Assembly (NCBI GenBank): GCA_964615335.1
Contig: CAZTMT010000012.1
Coordinates: forward strand, 42,651 to 106,650
Length of the DNA: 64,000 nucleotides
Origin: HR10 sp964615335
Lineage (GTDB): Bacteria; Acidobacteriota; Blastocatellia; HR10
Direction: 5' to 3'
Shown one piece after another: positions 7,840-17,032 of the stretch. Made by a program: the position numbers and the translations under genes. Below the pieces are notes generated by a model. It was not told the origin of the DNA. It did no database searches and saw nothing but the letters and a program-made list of their open reading frames with translations. How positions within the stretch are numbered: position 1 is the first letter of the stretch; every line of letters starts with the position of its first letter.

Positions 7840-9260
7840 CCCAGATTCAAGACCAGAACTCGCAGCTCAGTCATCTCTTCGATCGCCGAGCGCACGCCTT
7901 CGCGTCCGAAGCCGGACTCTTTGACGCCGCCGTAGGGCATGTGATCGGCGCGATAGGTGGGCACATCGTTGATGATCACCCCGCCGACCTCAAGTTCGCT
8001 ATAGGCGCGGAAGATGCGCTGCACATCACGCGTGAAGACGCCCGCCTGCAATCCATAGCGCGAGGCGTTGACCAGGCGAAGGGCCTCCTCGAACTCGGTG
8101 TACCGGCTGACGACGACCAGGGGCGCGAACACTTCTTCGCAACTCACTTTCATGTCCGGCGTCACCTCGGTCAGGACCGTCGGCATGAAAAGCGCCCCAT
8201 GACGCTCGCCCCCCACCAGAACTTTCGCGCCGGCTTGGACGGCTTCTTTCACCCACATCTCAACGCGTTCGGCCGCTGCCAGACTGATCATCGGACCCAC
8301 ATCGGTTGTCTCCTCCTTCGGATCCCCGACGACGAGGTTCCTGACCCCCTGCCGGAGCTTCTCCAAAAAGGGCTCGTACACGCTCTGGTGCACGAAGATC
8401 CGCTGCACCGAGATGCACGTCTGACCGGCATAGGCGAAACCGCCCTGCACCGAGCGCCAGGCCGCATACTCCAGATCGGCATCCTCGTGCACAACGACGG
8501 CAGCATTTCCTCCCAATTCCAATGTCACCTTCTTCTTAGGCACCTTTGCCTTCAACATCCAGCCCACCGCCGCACTTCCGGTAAACGTGAGCATCTTAAT
8601 CCGTTCGTCCAGCAGCATCTGCTCGGCCACGACATTCGAGCAGGGGAGGACGCTGAGGCCTCCCTCAGGCCAGCCCGCTTCCTGAACGATCTCCCCGAGC
8701 GTCAGAGCCGAGAGCGGCGTTTGCGGGGACGGCTTGATGAGAATCGGGTTTCCCGACGCGATGGCGGGAGCGACCTTGTGCGCGACCAGATTCACAGGGA
8801 AATTAAACGGCGTGATGCCGAGAATCGGACCAATGGGAAAGCGCCGCACAATGGCCCAGCGGCGTTCGGAACCCGGGAGCCAATCAAGCGGCATCAGCTC
8901 GCCGCCCAGACGCTTGGCCTCCTCGGCCGCTGCGCGGAAGGTCGCGATCGCACGCGTGACCTCCAGACGCGCATCACGGATCGGTTTGCCCGCCTCGCGC
9001 GTGATGATCTCTGCCACCTCATCTTTACGCTCGGCGAGCCGCTCGGCTACACGATGACACACATCCGCCCGCACATAGGAGGGGAGATCGCGCGTCACCC
9101 GGAAGGCAGCAGCCGCCCGCGCGATCGCCTCCGCGACGTCTTCAGAGGAGGCCAAGCTGACCACCGCGACGACTTCCTGAGTATAAGGATCGCGAACCTC
9201 GGCTCTCTCAGCCGAGAAGCGATGCTCTCCTCCCACGAGAAAGGGATATTCCTTCGCCAT
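7836..9260 (-). CDS. NAD(P)-dependent aldehyde dehydrogenase
   Basis: A 474-residue aldehyde dehydrogenase with the full catalytic set: N153 in PFNFP, E248 in LELGG, and nucleophile C282 in GQTCISVQR. The GQTCISVQR form is typical of the lactaldehyde / non-phosphorylating glyceraldehyde-3-phosphate / succinate-semialdehyde-like branch. The start has CGGAGG 7 bases upstream and lies 12 bases after the TonB receptor stop; its end overlaps the hydrolase start. It would oxidise an aldehyde to a carboxylate, probably the product of the alcohol dehydrogenase or hydrolase in the same operon. The exact aldehyde is unknown. Confidence 0.93.
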   Translation of the reverse strand: MAKEYPFLVGGEHRFSAERAEVRDPYTQEVVAVVSLASSEDVAEAIARAAAAFRVTRDLPSYVRADVCHRVAERLAERKDEVAEIITREAGKPIRDARLEVTRAIATFRAAAEEAKRLGGELMPLDWLPGSERRWAIVRRFPIGPILGITPFNFPVNLVAHKVAPAIASGNPILIKPSPQTPLSALTLGEIVQEAGWPEGGLSVLPCSNVVAEQMLLDERIKMLTFTGSAAVGWMLKAKVPKKKVTLELGGNAAVVVHEDADLEYAAWRSVQGGFAYAGQTCISVQRIFVHQSVYEPFLEKLRQGVRNLVVGDPKEETTDVGPMISLAAAERVEMWVKEAVQAGAKVLVGGERHGALFMPTVLTEVTPDMKVSCEEVFAPLVVVSRYTEFEEALRLVNASRYGLQAGVFTRDVQRIFRAYSELEVGGVIINDVPTYRADHMPYGGVKESGFGREGVRSAIEEMTELRVLVLNLG

Positions 9261-9272
9261 ACAGCCTCCGAT

Positions 9273-12200
9273 TCACCAGTTCATCTTCAGCGCAAACTGA
9301 ATCACGCGTGGGCCTGTGCTCGCGCTCGAAATTCGTCCGAACGCCGCCGAGAGGATGTTCGAGTCGGGATTGGCAAAACTCGGCGTGTTCGTCAGGTTGA
9401 AGAACTCCGCGCGAAATTCCACACGCACTGTCTCCGTGATCGGGATGAACTTGATGAGAGAGAAGTCGATATTGCGCTGATCCGGCCCGCGCAGGATATT
9501 GCGTCCCGTGTTGCCAAAGGGCGCGCGCGGATCAAACGTCGTTCCCAGCGGCGGGACGAATGCTGCCGTGTTAAAAAAGCGTGTCAGACGAGCCGTGACC
9601 GGTCCCTTCAGGTTGGCGGAGCCGCGGAAGCCCGGTGCGAAATTGGCGCGCGTCAGGTTCGTTCCCCCTCCGCCCCCTGTGGCGAAGACCGTGAAGGGCA
9701 GCCCGGATTGAAACACGGCCACGCCCGCGATCTGCCAGTCGTTGAGCAGACGCTTCCCCAAGCCGGAATCGCCGCCGTAGAACTTTGGCAAGTCGTAGGT
9801 GAAACTGTAGACGAACCGATGCCGACGGTCCCAGTCCGAGAACCCGCGATTCAGGCGATGGTTCTGCTGATCTCCGGGATTGGCGGCCAGATCGCCCGCC
9901 AGAGGCCCCGAATTCGTGTCTATGGATTTGCTCAACGTGTAGGAGGCCAGAAACGAGAGCCCCCGACTCAAACGCTTGGTCACCGACAGCTGCAGCGAGT
10001 GATAGTACGACTGGCCCGTCGATTGAATCAGATGGAAGCCCGCGGCGATATTGCCGTTGTGGGAGAAAGCGGGAAATGGCCTGAGGAATTGCCCGCTCGC
10101 GCGGTCGAAGATGGGTTGACTGAGGCTGAAAAGCTGCACGAGCTTCACCCCCCGCGTCCCCATGTAGCCGATCTCAAAGAGGAAATCCCGAAGTCCCTCC
10201 CACTGCACGTTCAGGCCGAACTGATGGGTGTAGGGGGTGCGAAAACCGCGATCCAGATAGACGCCCGAGATGGGAATCGGATTGCCGAATTGATCCCGCA
10301 AGGGCGAGGGGATCTCTGGTACGACCGGAAAGGCACCAGGAGGCGGGACCTGAAGGAACGGACGCTGGAAGGGCAAGCCGAGCGCGCGCGCGACCGGAGC
10401 CGAAAAGCCCAACGTCTGCAGCAGCCGCGAGCCCGCACCCACCGGGAGGACGAACAACGGGTAGTTGAAGAGTTGAATCCCCCCGCCGATCTGCCCCGAA
10501 GTGCGCTGGTAGTAGAGGCCATAGCCGCCCCTGAGGACCAAACGATCGTAAGCGCGCAGAGGCTTCCAGGCGAATCCGAAACGGGGCGCCCAGTCGTTTT
10601 CGTCCTGCGGAATGAGCGTCTCTTCGACAAGCGGCACGCCGGGGATGGGATTTCTCGCATTGCGCGGGAGGACAAATCCATTGGGAGGAGGTCCCACGCG
10701 AAAGGCCTCCGGGAAGAAGCCGACAAGCCTCCCGCGCGTCTCCGTCATATAGCCGAGAAGCTCGTAGCGCACGCCGAAGTTGAGCGTCAGCCGATCGCTC
10801 ACTTTGAAGTCATCCTGCAGGAACGCGGCCAGATCCCGGACGCGCGGCTCGCGCTCGGGATCGCCCGTTCCGATGAACGAGATGAACATGTCTCCCCGGA
10901 GAAAGTCCACGAAGTTGAGGAATTGAATGAAACCGCGATTCCAGAGGCGAAAGCGTAAGAGGAACGGGTAGTGCCTCCCCTCAAATCCGGCACGGATGTT
11001 ATGCCGACCTCGAATCCAGGTGAGTGTATCCCCGTAGGTGAAGTGCTCCTGCACGACCTCCGCATCGAACAGCCCCTCCGGACCGAGAGTGAAGAGCCCG
11101 AAGACGTTGATCTGCGGCAGGCCTGGGAAGAGGGCCTTTAAGGGACTCTCGATCCCCACCTGCGCGGCCTGGAGCGGCTCGCGCGGGATGGCCTCCAGGA
11201 AAATGCGCGCATAACCAAAGCGCGCTTCGTTGATCAAATGGGGACCGAAGATGTACGTATTCCGCAGCGAGAAGACGCGGTTGTTCCGCTGCAGTGGCCC
11301 TCCCCAGCCGAGCGCGGCATTGGCGGGACGGATCACAAACGAGGTGATGGCGGCATCGGTCGTGTCGTTGTTGAAGAAGAACTTGCCCGAGAGCGCGTTC
11401 TTCGCGCTGAAACGATAATCGAGGTTCACCGTGAATTGATCCTCGCGGAAGCGCGAGAGACCCGACTGCGTCAGCGTGGTGAACACTCCGCCAGCGCCGC
11501 GCGGCGGACTCGGCACGATTCGTCGGCCATCGGGAAATCGGGCATTGAGCAAGGCCAGCGCCACCGGATGGATGTCGGCCGCCGTGAGCGGCGGAGCGCC
11601 TGGCGGCAAGAGCGTATTGCCGACAGCCGCCAGCGCTTCGGCACGGCGATCATCGGTCAGCGCGGAAGGCAGGACGAGACTGGTGAGGCTGTTAATGAGC
11701 GAGGCCCCATTGCGTTCGCGCGTGCCTTGATAGGAGCCGAAAAAGAACGCCCGGTCTGTGACCAGAGGTCCGCCCAGCGTGAACCCGAATTGATTGCGCG
11801 TCAGGATCGGGCGCGGCTGTCCCGAGGCGTTCAGGAAGAAATCGTTGGCGTTGAGCACGCGGTTGCGTAAGAACTCATAGACGTTGCCGTGAAATTCGTT
11901 CGTCCCGGATTTGGTGACGGCGGCGATCATGCCTCCGCTGTTGCGGCCTTGCGAGGCATCGTAGAGGCCCGTCTGCACGATGAATTCTTGAATCGCCTCG
12001 GTCGCCGGGACGGGGAGATTGAACGTCGAATGCAAGGCGATGGAATTGGCATCGATCCCATTGATCTGCAGGTTGTTCTGCCCCTGGCGTTGACCGTTGA
12101 CTTGAATGATGGCATCGCCACGACCCACATCCGTCGTCCGCACGACCGACGCGAGCGTGCCCGGCGAGAGCGCGAGCAACTGCTGGAAGTTGCGCGTCGG

Positions 12201-12653
12201 CAAGGGCAGTTGTCGGATCGTGCGCTCTTCGATGACGCGCCCGGTCGTGGGCCGATCCGCTTGCACAAGAGGCGGCTCCCCGGTCACCGTGACGGTCTCA
12301 GCGCCCAGCGGGGCAACTTCCAGCGTAGCATCCACCGTGCTCGTCAGCGTGATGCGCACAACGACCCCTTCACGGACGAGCGTCTTAAAACCCTCTCGCT
12401 TGAACTCGATGACGTATGTCCCCGGCGGCAAAAGCGGGACCGTGTAACTTCCCGACGCATCCGTCCTGGTCTCCCGCCGAATGCCCGTTACGACCTCCCT
12501 CACAACGACAGTCACGTCAGGAATTACAGCACCAGTGGGATCTTTAACGACCCCAGCGATCTGCCCCGTGGAGGCCGTTTGCGCGAAGATCACCCCTTGG
12601 GCCCCGATGAGGAGGAGTCCCCCGATGCTCCCCGAGAGAATCTTTCGGATCAT
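9273..12653 (-). CDS. Oar-like TonB-dependent outer-membrane receptor with carboxypeptidase-regulatory-like domain
   Basis: A 1126-residue outer-membrane receptor. A signal peptide ends at about residue 25 (FAQ). Next comes a carboxypeptidase-regulatory-like beta-sandwich (TGQIAGVVKDPTGA onward, about 28-110), a plug domain (about 120-240), then a long beta barrel ending in Trp (KMNW), a typical barrel C-terminus. This layout is characteristic of the large Oar/CarbA-type receptors expanded in Acidobacteriota. The ATG at 12653 with GGAGGGG upstream is preferred over an earlier in-frame start that would add 39 residues overlapping the regulator gene. It probably imports a bulky organic ligand using the ExbB/ExbD system, and it heads an operon of catabolic enzymes. 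Confidence 0.93.
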   Translation of the reverse strand: MIRKILSGSIGGLLLIGAQGVIFAQTASTGQIAGVVKDPTGAVIPDVTVVVREVVTGIRRETRTDASGSYTVPLLPPGTYVIEFKREGFKTLVREGVVVRITLTSTVDATLEVAPLGAETVTVTGEPPLVQADRPTTGRVIEERTIRQLPLPTRNFQQLLALSPGTLASVVRTTDVGRGDAIIQVNGQRQGQNNLQINGIDANSIALHSTFNLPVPATEAIQEFIVQTGLYDASQGRNSGGMIAAVTKSGTNEFHGNVYEFLRNRVLNANDFFLNASGQPRPILTRNQFGFTLGGPLVTDRAFFFGSYQGTRERNGASLINSLTSLVLPSALTDDRRAEALAAVGNTLLPPGAPPLTAADIHPVALALLNARFPDGRRIVPSPPRGAGGVFTTLTQSGLSRFREDQFTVNLDYRFSAKNALSGKFFFNNDTTDAAITSFVIRPANAALGWGGPLQRNNRVFSLRNTYIFGPHLINEARFGYARIFLEAIPREPLQAAQVGIESPLKALFPGLPQINVFGLFTLGPEGLFDAEVVQEHFTYGDTLTWIRGRHNIRAGFEGRHYPFLLRFRLWNRGFIQFLNFVDFLRGDMFISFIGTGDPEREPRVRDLAAFLQDDFKVSDRLTLNFGVRYELLGYMTETRGRLVGFFPEAFRVGPPPNGFVLPRNARNPIPGVPLVEETLIPQDENDWAPRFGFAWKPLRAYDRLVLRGGYGLYYQRTSGQIGGGIQLFNYPLFVLPVGAGSRLLQTLGFSAPVARALGLPFQRPFLQVPPPGAFPVVPEIPSPLRDQFGNPIPISGVYLDRGFRTPYTHQFGLNVQWEGLRDFLFEIGYMGTRGVKLVQLFSLSQPIFDRASGQFLRPFPAFSHNGNIAAGFHLIQSTGQSYYHSLQLSVTKRLSRGLSFLASYTLSKSIDTNSGPLAGDLAANPGDQQNHRLNRGFSDWDRRHRFVYSFTYDLPKFYGGDSGLGKRLLNDWQIAGVAVFQSGLPFTVFATGGGGGTNLTRANFAPGFRGSANLKGPVTARLTRFFNTAAFVPPLGTTFDPRAPFGNTGRNILRGPDQRNIDFSLIKFIPITETVRVEFRAEFFNLTNTPSFANPDSNILSAAFGRISSASTGPRVIQFALKMNW

Positions 12654-12671
12654 GTTCTTCCCCTCCCGACA

Positions 12672-12702
12672 ATTTTTGAGACGTGATTCATATACCAAAA
12701 AT
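12672..12702. promoter_or_regulatory. inverted repeat over the receptor promoter (candidate operator)
   Basis: ATTTTTG (12672-12678) and CAAAAAT (12696-12702) form 7-base inverted arms separated by 17 bases, flanking the -10 element of the receptor promoter. The position suits a dimeric repressor such as the adjacent tandem-TetR protein. No binding evidence exists; AT-rich arms of this length can arise by chance. Confidence 0.35.
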
Positions 12703-12718
12703 AGGAGGAGATTGTCAA
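12689..12718 (-). promoter_or_regulatory. sigma-70-type promoter of the TonB receptor operon
   Basis: On the minus strand a perfect -35 TTGACA (12713-12718) is followed after 18 bases by TATATG (12689-12694), placing the transcript start about 30 bases before the receptor ATG. The -35 overlaps the stop codon of the tandem-TetR gene, so the receptor can be transcribed separately from the regulator. The region is conspicuously AT-rich relative to its surroundings. Confidence 0.65.
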
Positions 12719-13980
12719 GGGCGTTTCTTCCCCGAGGGAGAAGCGGCGAGTCCGTGAAGGAGAAGGTCAATGACCGAATCGAAGATATGAGCGGGCATAG
12801 AGGCGCGTTTGGACCACGCCGCCCAGCGCAGCCCGAGGAAGTGAGCGATCCCCATCAAGCAATAGGCCAGCGTCCGGGCATCCACTGGGCGGATTTCGCC
12901 GCGTCGCATCCCTTGCGTGAGTCCCCTCACGTATCCGTCTGCCAGACGTTCGAAATACCAGCGCGCGATGGCCGGATTCGCGAACTCGGCCTCGCGGACG
13001 ATCCGGTAGGCCTCCCTGTTTTGGCGGACAAAGCGAAAGAAGGCGCGAAACCCTTCGCGCTCGATCTCCCGACGATCCTGCACCCCAGCGATCGCGGCGC
13101 GCGCGTTACGCCTCAGCCGCGCGTTTATATCGCGGACCAGTTCGGCCAAGATCTCCATCTTGCTGGGGAAGTACAAGTAAAAGGCTCCCAGTGAGACGCC
13201 GGCCCGGCGCGTGATGTCCGCAATGGACGTGGCGTAAAAGCCTTTGCGCCCAAAGCACGCTTGGGCCGCCTCGAGCAACCTGCGACGCGTTTGCTCGCCC
13301 CGAGTCGGAGGAGGCTCCTGGGAGGCGATGGCATGGGACGGCGCCGCCGGCTGCGGCGAGCGCGGCCGATAGGGACGACCTGTATCGAGGCCATACAAGA
13401 GGAGATCCACGGCCCCCCGAAGTGCTGACTCCGGCACGTCGCCCGCGCCCAGAATGAGCCACTGAAGGGCCAAGAAGTGCACCACACCGATGGCGGCCAC
13501 AGCCGCGACCTGAAAGTTACTCGAGCGCAATTCCCCCTGACGACGAGCCTCGGCGAAGAACTCAGCCAAAGGTCGGGTCAACCCCTCGTAGAACTGAATG
13601 TGCACGCGCCTGTTAACGAATTCGATCTGGCGGAAGATCTGGTACAGGGCCCGATTCTCCTGGATGAAAGTCAAGAATGCCCGAAAGGCCCGATACAACC
13701 GGGCGGCCACATCGCCCTCCGTTTGCAAGGCCGCGCGGAGCTGCGCCCGCAAGGCCTTGCTGAGCCGAGCTGCCAGCTCCAAAAAGATCTCCTCCTTATT
13801 GCGGAAATAGTGGTAGAACACCCCATTGGCCACGCCCGCGCGCCGACAGATCTCCAAGACCGAAGCTTCGTGATAACTTTTGTGCTCGAAGACCTGCTTG
13901 GCCGCGGCCAGCAGCTTCTCCCGGCAGGCCAGGCCCTTGGGCGTAACGGGATATCTGACCTTTTGGCCGCTTCTGGCCAT
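12715..13980 (-). CDS. tandem TetR/AcrR-family regulator (two TetR units in one chain)
   Basis: A 421-residue protein containing two complete TetR-like units, about 15-200 and 227-415, joined by a Pro-rich linker (201-226). Both have the helix-turn-helix pattern: ICRRAGVANGVFYHYFRNK in the first, ITRRAGVSLGAFYLYFPSK in the second. Both also have a ligand/dimerisation domain with the same landmarks (F..F.QNR, HFL.L.W), so it looks like an internal duplication. A normal TetR is about 200 residues and works as a homodimer; this chain could bind DNA as an intramolecular pseudo-dimer. I chose the ATG at 13980, just before the first conserved segment. Targets are probably the downstream receptor operon and perhaps the divergent quinone oxidoreductase. 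Confidence 0.88.
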   Translation of the reverse strand: MARSGQKVRYPVTPKGLACREKLLAAAKQVFEHKSYHEASVLEICRRAGVANGVFYHYFRNKEEIFLELAARLSKALRAQLRAALQTEGDVAARLYRAFRAFLTFIQENRALYQIFRQIEFVNRRVHIQFYEGLTRPLAEFFAEARRQGELRSSNFQVAAVAAIGVVHFLALQWLILGAGDVPESALRGAVDLLLYGLDTGRPYRPRSPQPAAPSHAIASQEPPPTRGEQTRRRLLEAAQACFGRKGFYATSIADITRRAGVSLGAFYLYFPSKMEILAELVRDINARLRRNARAAIAGVQDRREIEREGFRAFFRFVRQNREAYRIVREAEFANPAIARWYFERLADGYVRGLTQGMRRGEIRPVDARTLAYCLMGIAHFLGLRWAAWSKRASMPAHIFDSVIDLLLHGLAASPSGKKRP

Positions 13981-13994
13981 TACTTCGCAGCAGC

Positions 13995-14024
13995 AATGTA
14001 GCACAGATGAAGAGATCCAAACAA
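13995..14024 (-). promoter_or_regulatory. possible promoter of the tandem-TetR gene
   Basis: Minus strand TTGTTT (14019-14024), an 18-base spacer and TACATT (13995-14000) lie 15 bases before the regulator ATG. Matches to consensus are modest. Confidence 0.35.
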
Positions 14025-14256
14025 GTGAGGCCCTCTCGCAGACTCCTCCCCCACGGATCATAAGGATTCACGACGTCCTCGGACTCGATGCGCCTTCAAG
14101 CCGGTTCAGAACGTGTGCACGGATCCTGCCGCATGCTCATGCCCTGACGCGCCCACCGGCAAAAGCGGCGCTGCTGACGAGTCCGGAAGTTTCCCCACTC
14201 CGGCCCTCACATGGTATGATGAGAACTCATGCGTGAGATGAGCAGGAGGAAAGAGC

Positions 14257-15225
14257 ATGCGAGCCATACGCGTACATGAGTACGGTGGGCCTGAGGTCCT
14301 GCGCCCGGAGGAAGTTCCCCTCCCGGAGCCCGGTCCGGGGGAGGCGCGCGTCAGGCTCCAAGCCATCGGCGTCAACTTCATTGACATTTACCATCGCACG
14401 GGCCTCTATCCGAATCCGCGCCCGTTCACGCCGGGAATCGAGGGCGCCGGCATTGTGGAGGCCGTCGGTCCTGACGTCACGGAGGTGCGCGTGGGGGATC
14501 GCGTCGCCTATGCCCTTTCGCTCGGCGCGTATGCTGAATATGCGGTCGTTCCGGCCTGGAAGCTCGTCCCCCTTCCCGAAGGGATGGACAGTCTCACGGC
14601 GGCGGCGGCGATGGTTCAGGGGCTGACGGCTCATTATCTCACGCACAGCACGCGCGCGCTCGGACCGGGCGACACGGTACTGGTCCACGCGGCGGCCGGG
14701 GGAACGGGACGGCTGATCGTCCAGATGGCCAAGCTCCGAGGCGCGCGCGTCATCGGTACGGTCTCAACCGAAGAGAAAGCCCGGCGCGCCCGCGAAGCCG
14801 GCGCCGATGAGGTCATCCTCTATACGCAAAGCGACTTCGAGGCCGAAGTGAAACGCCTGACCGACGGCCGGGGCGTTGATGTTGTCTACGATTCCGTCGG
14901 CCAGGCGACGTTCGAGAAGAGTTTGAATTGCCTGAAGCCGCGCGGCTACATGGTGCTCTTCGGGCAATCCAGCGGCCCCGTCCCGCCTCTGGATCCGCTG
15001 CTTCTCTCGACAAAGGGATCGCTTTTTCTCACGCGCCCGCATCTGATGCACTACGCGCAGACGCGCGCGGAACTCCTTGAGCGCGCCCGCGATCTCTTCC
15101 AGTGGATTCAACAGGGGCGAGTGACGCTGCATATTGAGCGCGTGCTGGCGCTCGAGGAGGCCGCTCAGGCCCATCGCCTCTTAGTCGAACGGCGCTCGGT
15201 GGGCAAGCTCCTGCTTCGTCCGTGA
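14257..15225 (+). CDS. NADPH:quinone oxidoreductase (zinc-independent MDR)
   Basis: A 322-residue quinone oxidoreductase of the QOR/zeta-crystallin family. It has an N-terminal GroES-like fold (GVNFIDIYHRTG, typical of QOR) and a Rossmann motif AAAGGTGRL. It lacks the zinc-binding Cys/His set of the alcohol dehydrogenase nearby. It would reduce quinones or enones with NADPH in the cytoplasm. GGAGGAAAG precedes the ATG. It is divergent from the tandem-TetR gene across a 276-base gap that otherwise holds only a TATGAT box at 14215-14220 as a possible -10, without a good -35. The arrangement suggests TetR control of this redox gene. Confidence 0.92.
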   Translation: MRAIRVHEYGGPEVLRPEEVPLPEPGPGEARVRLQAIGVNFIDIYHRTGLYPNPRPFTPGIEGAGIVEAVGPDVTEVRVGDRVAYALSLGAYAEYAVVPAWKLVPLPEGMDSLTAAAAMVQGLTAHYLTHSTRALGPGDTVLVHAAAGGTGRLIVQMAKLRGARVIGTVSTEEKARRAREAGADEVILYTQSDFEAEVKRLTDGRGVDVVYDSVGQATFEKSLNCLKPRGYMVLFGQSSGPVPPLDPLLLSTKGSLFLTRPHLMHYAQTRAELLERARDLFQWIQQGRVTLHIERVLALEEAAQAHRLLVERRSVGKLLLRP

Positions 15226-15237
15226 GTTTGCCTCCCC

Positions 15238-16953
15238 TCAGCGAGACTCGGTGGAGAGGCGGATGTTGTAGACATCCAGTGTCGTCCCCAGGACGCGTTG
15301 CAGCTCGGCGATCGCCTTGTTATAGGCGATCAGAGCCTGCAGCTCGGCTCCGCGCGCCTGCGAGAGCTGATTCTGATATTGCAGGACGAGGAAGTTCGTG
15401 GACATTCCGGCGGCGAACCGCTCCTGTTCCCCCTCGAGCTGCTTCTCCCGGGCGATGCGTGCGGCGCGCGCGGCTTCGATGCTCTGACGCGCCGCCTCGA
15501 CGTTCTGCAGCGCATTTCGGACCTCGATGGCGATCCGCTGCCGAAGCTGCTGCTCCTGATACTCCAGCGCGCGTGCCTGTGCCCGAGCCTGCCCCAGTTG
15601 CGCCTCGGCCACGCGGTTCCGCAAGGGGAAGCTCACGCTCACCCCGATGGCCACATCGCGAAAGCGCTGGCGCAAGGCGTTGGTGACGGCCTGGCCTGCC
15701 CCTCCTAAGAATTGCGCAGCCACGCCTCCGGCGAGAAAGGGGAATTCCGGCGGGGGAGGAGCTTGCGTCCCCGCCAGACCGAAAGAGGCATAGCGCACGA
15801 GCAGATTAATCGCCGGCCGCGTTTGATTCGCGAAGTACCGGATGTTGACATCGGTCTGCTCCTTCTGAAGCTGCAACTGCTTCAACTCCGGACGATTCAG
15901 AAGGGCCAAGCGCAGGGCGCTCTCCTCATCCAGAGTCGGAGGCACGTATTCGATGTCCTCCGTCGGCACGATATTGGCCCTCCAGAGCGGATCGTCCAGA
16001 CGAGGCAGGATCAGCCCCTTCAGCGCATTCTCGGCCAGGGTGACCTGGGCGATGGCCGCAATCAGCTCCTGATTCCGCCGTTCGATCTCCGCCAGAGATT
16101 GATGCAACTCGATCGGGGGAAGCGTTCCCGCCTCCACGCGCTGCTGGTTCTCCTCATGCTGCCGTCGGGCCAGCTCGACGGCTTCTTGCAGGATCTCGAC
16201 CTGTCGAATGGCGAAGATGAGGTCGTAATAGGCCTTCTGCACCTGCGCGATGATCTCGATGACGCGCTGGCGGAACTGGCTGTCGGAGAGATCCAGCGCC
16301 TTCTTAGCGATTCGGATCTGCTGCTGCGCCGGATTCCACCGGAAGTTGCGCCAGAGAGGCTGCGTGAAATCCACAGCCAGTGTCGTGAAAAATTGCGGAT
16401 TCAGCGTGGCGAAGATCGAGTTGGTCGTCGTGCGCTGATTGGAGAAGGTGAGCTGCCAGCTCCCTCCGGTGGGGAGCATCTGGTTCATGCCGAAATTGTA
16501 CGTGAGCGTGCGGCTCCGCTGCGCGTTGGCATCGCGTCCGGCCTGAAGCCGCGAGGCGGCGGGCACCGAACGGGATTCGAATCCGAGGCCCTGCGCGGAT
16601 GCCCCTCCGGCGAAACCCGTGGCTGCCAGCGCAGCCGCCGGAGGGGGGGCTCCGATCGCGATCAGGGGATCATACGCCCCTTGGGCGGCACGAAGAGCGA
16701 ACTCGCTCATCTGAACCCCCACGCGCTGCACTTGAATCTCATTGTTGTTCTCCAGCGCCTTCAAAATGGCATCATGCAGCGACAGATACCACAGATTCTC
16801 CACGTCCACGCCCACGCGCTTGACCTTGAGCGGCTTCACCCGCCCCGCCGTTTGCGAGAGATCCTGCGCCCCGAGGACGCAGATGGGAAAAAGGTTGAAG
16901 ACCACGATCCCTAACACCCCGAGACCGAAGGCCGTGCGGCGTTTGTCCGTCAT
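15238..16953 (-). CDS. TolC-family outer-membrane channel protein
   Basis: A 571-residue exported protein. After a signal sequence and a region of about 60 residues, it shows the duplicated coiled-coil outer-membrane-efflux pattern (IEVQ / ARRQHEENQQRVEAGT followed by LAEIERR; later RIAREKQLEGEQERFAAG). Such proteins trimerise into the exit duct of type I secretion or RND/ABC efflux systems. ATG 16953 is chosen with AGGAGGG 8 bases upstream; a GTG at 16971 would place the start inside the ribosome binding site. No inner-membrane pump or adaptor gene is adjacent, so its partner is encoded elsewhere. A long Gly/Ala/Pro insert around residues 95-115 is unusual. Confidence 0.9.
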   Translation of the reverse strand: MTDKRRTAFGLGVLGIVVFNLFPICVLGAQDLSQTAGRVKPLKVKRVGVDVENLWYLSLHDAILKALENNNEIQVQRVGVQMSEFALRAAQGAYDPLIAIGAPPPAAALAATGFAGGASAQGLGFESRSVPAASRLQAGRDANAQRSRTLTYNFGMNQMLPTGGSWQLTFSNQRTTTNSIFATLNPQFFTTLAVDFTQPLWRNFRWNPAQQQIRIAKKALDLSDSQFRQRVIEIIAQVQKAYYDLIFAIRQVEILQEAVELARRQHEENQQRVEAGTLPPIELHQSLAEIERRNQELIAAIAQVTLAENALKGLILPRLDDPLWRANIVPTEDIEYVPPTLDEESALRLALLNRPELKQLQLQKEQTDVNIRYFANQTRPAINLLVRYASFGLAGTQAPPPPEFPFLAGGVAAQFLGGAGQAVTNALRQRFRDVAIGVSVSFPLRNRVAEAQLGQARAQARALEYQEQQLRQRIAIEVRNALQNVEAARQSIEAARAARIAREKQLEGEQERFAAGMSTNFLVLQYQNQLSQARGAELQALIAYNKAIAELQRVLGTTLDVYNIRLSTESR

Positions 16954-17009
16954 CTCCGTATCCCTCCTCACCGAAGAAAATCACTTCGACATATTTTCCG
17001 CGAGCTTCG

Positions 17010-17024
17010 CCTTGCGGCGCAAGG
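17010..17024. promoter_or_regulatory. 15-base palindrome in the tolC / amidohydrolase divergent region
   Basis: CCTTGCG (17010-17016), one G, then CGCAAGG (17018-17024) form a perfect odd palindrome between the two divergent genes, 9 bases upstream of the -35 box of the rightward promoter. It could be a repressor or activator site. A compact RNA hairpin is the alternative reading. Confidence 0.4.
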
Positions 17025-17032
17025 CACAGGTC

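Noticed and set aside
7941..10958. Open frame of 1005 codons on the plus strand opposite the aldehyde dehydrogenase and TonB receptor
   Set aside because: Same artefact; both genes beneath it have intact catalytic or barrel motifs and good start sites.
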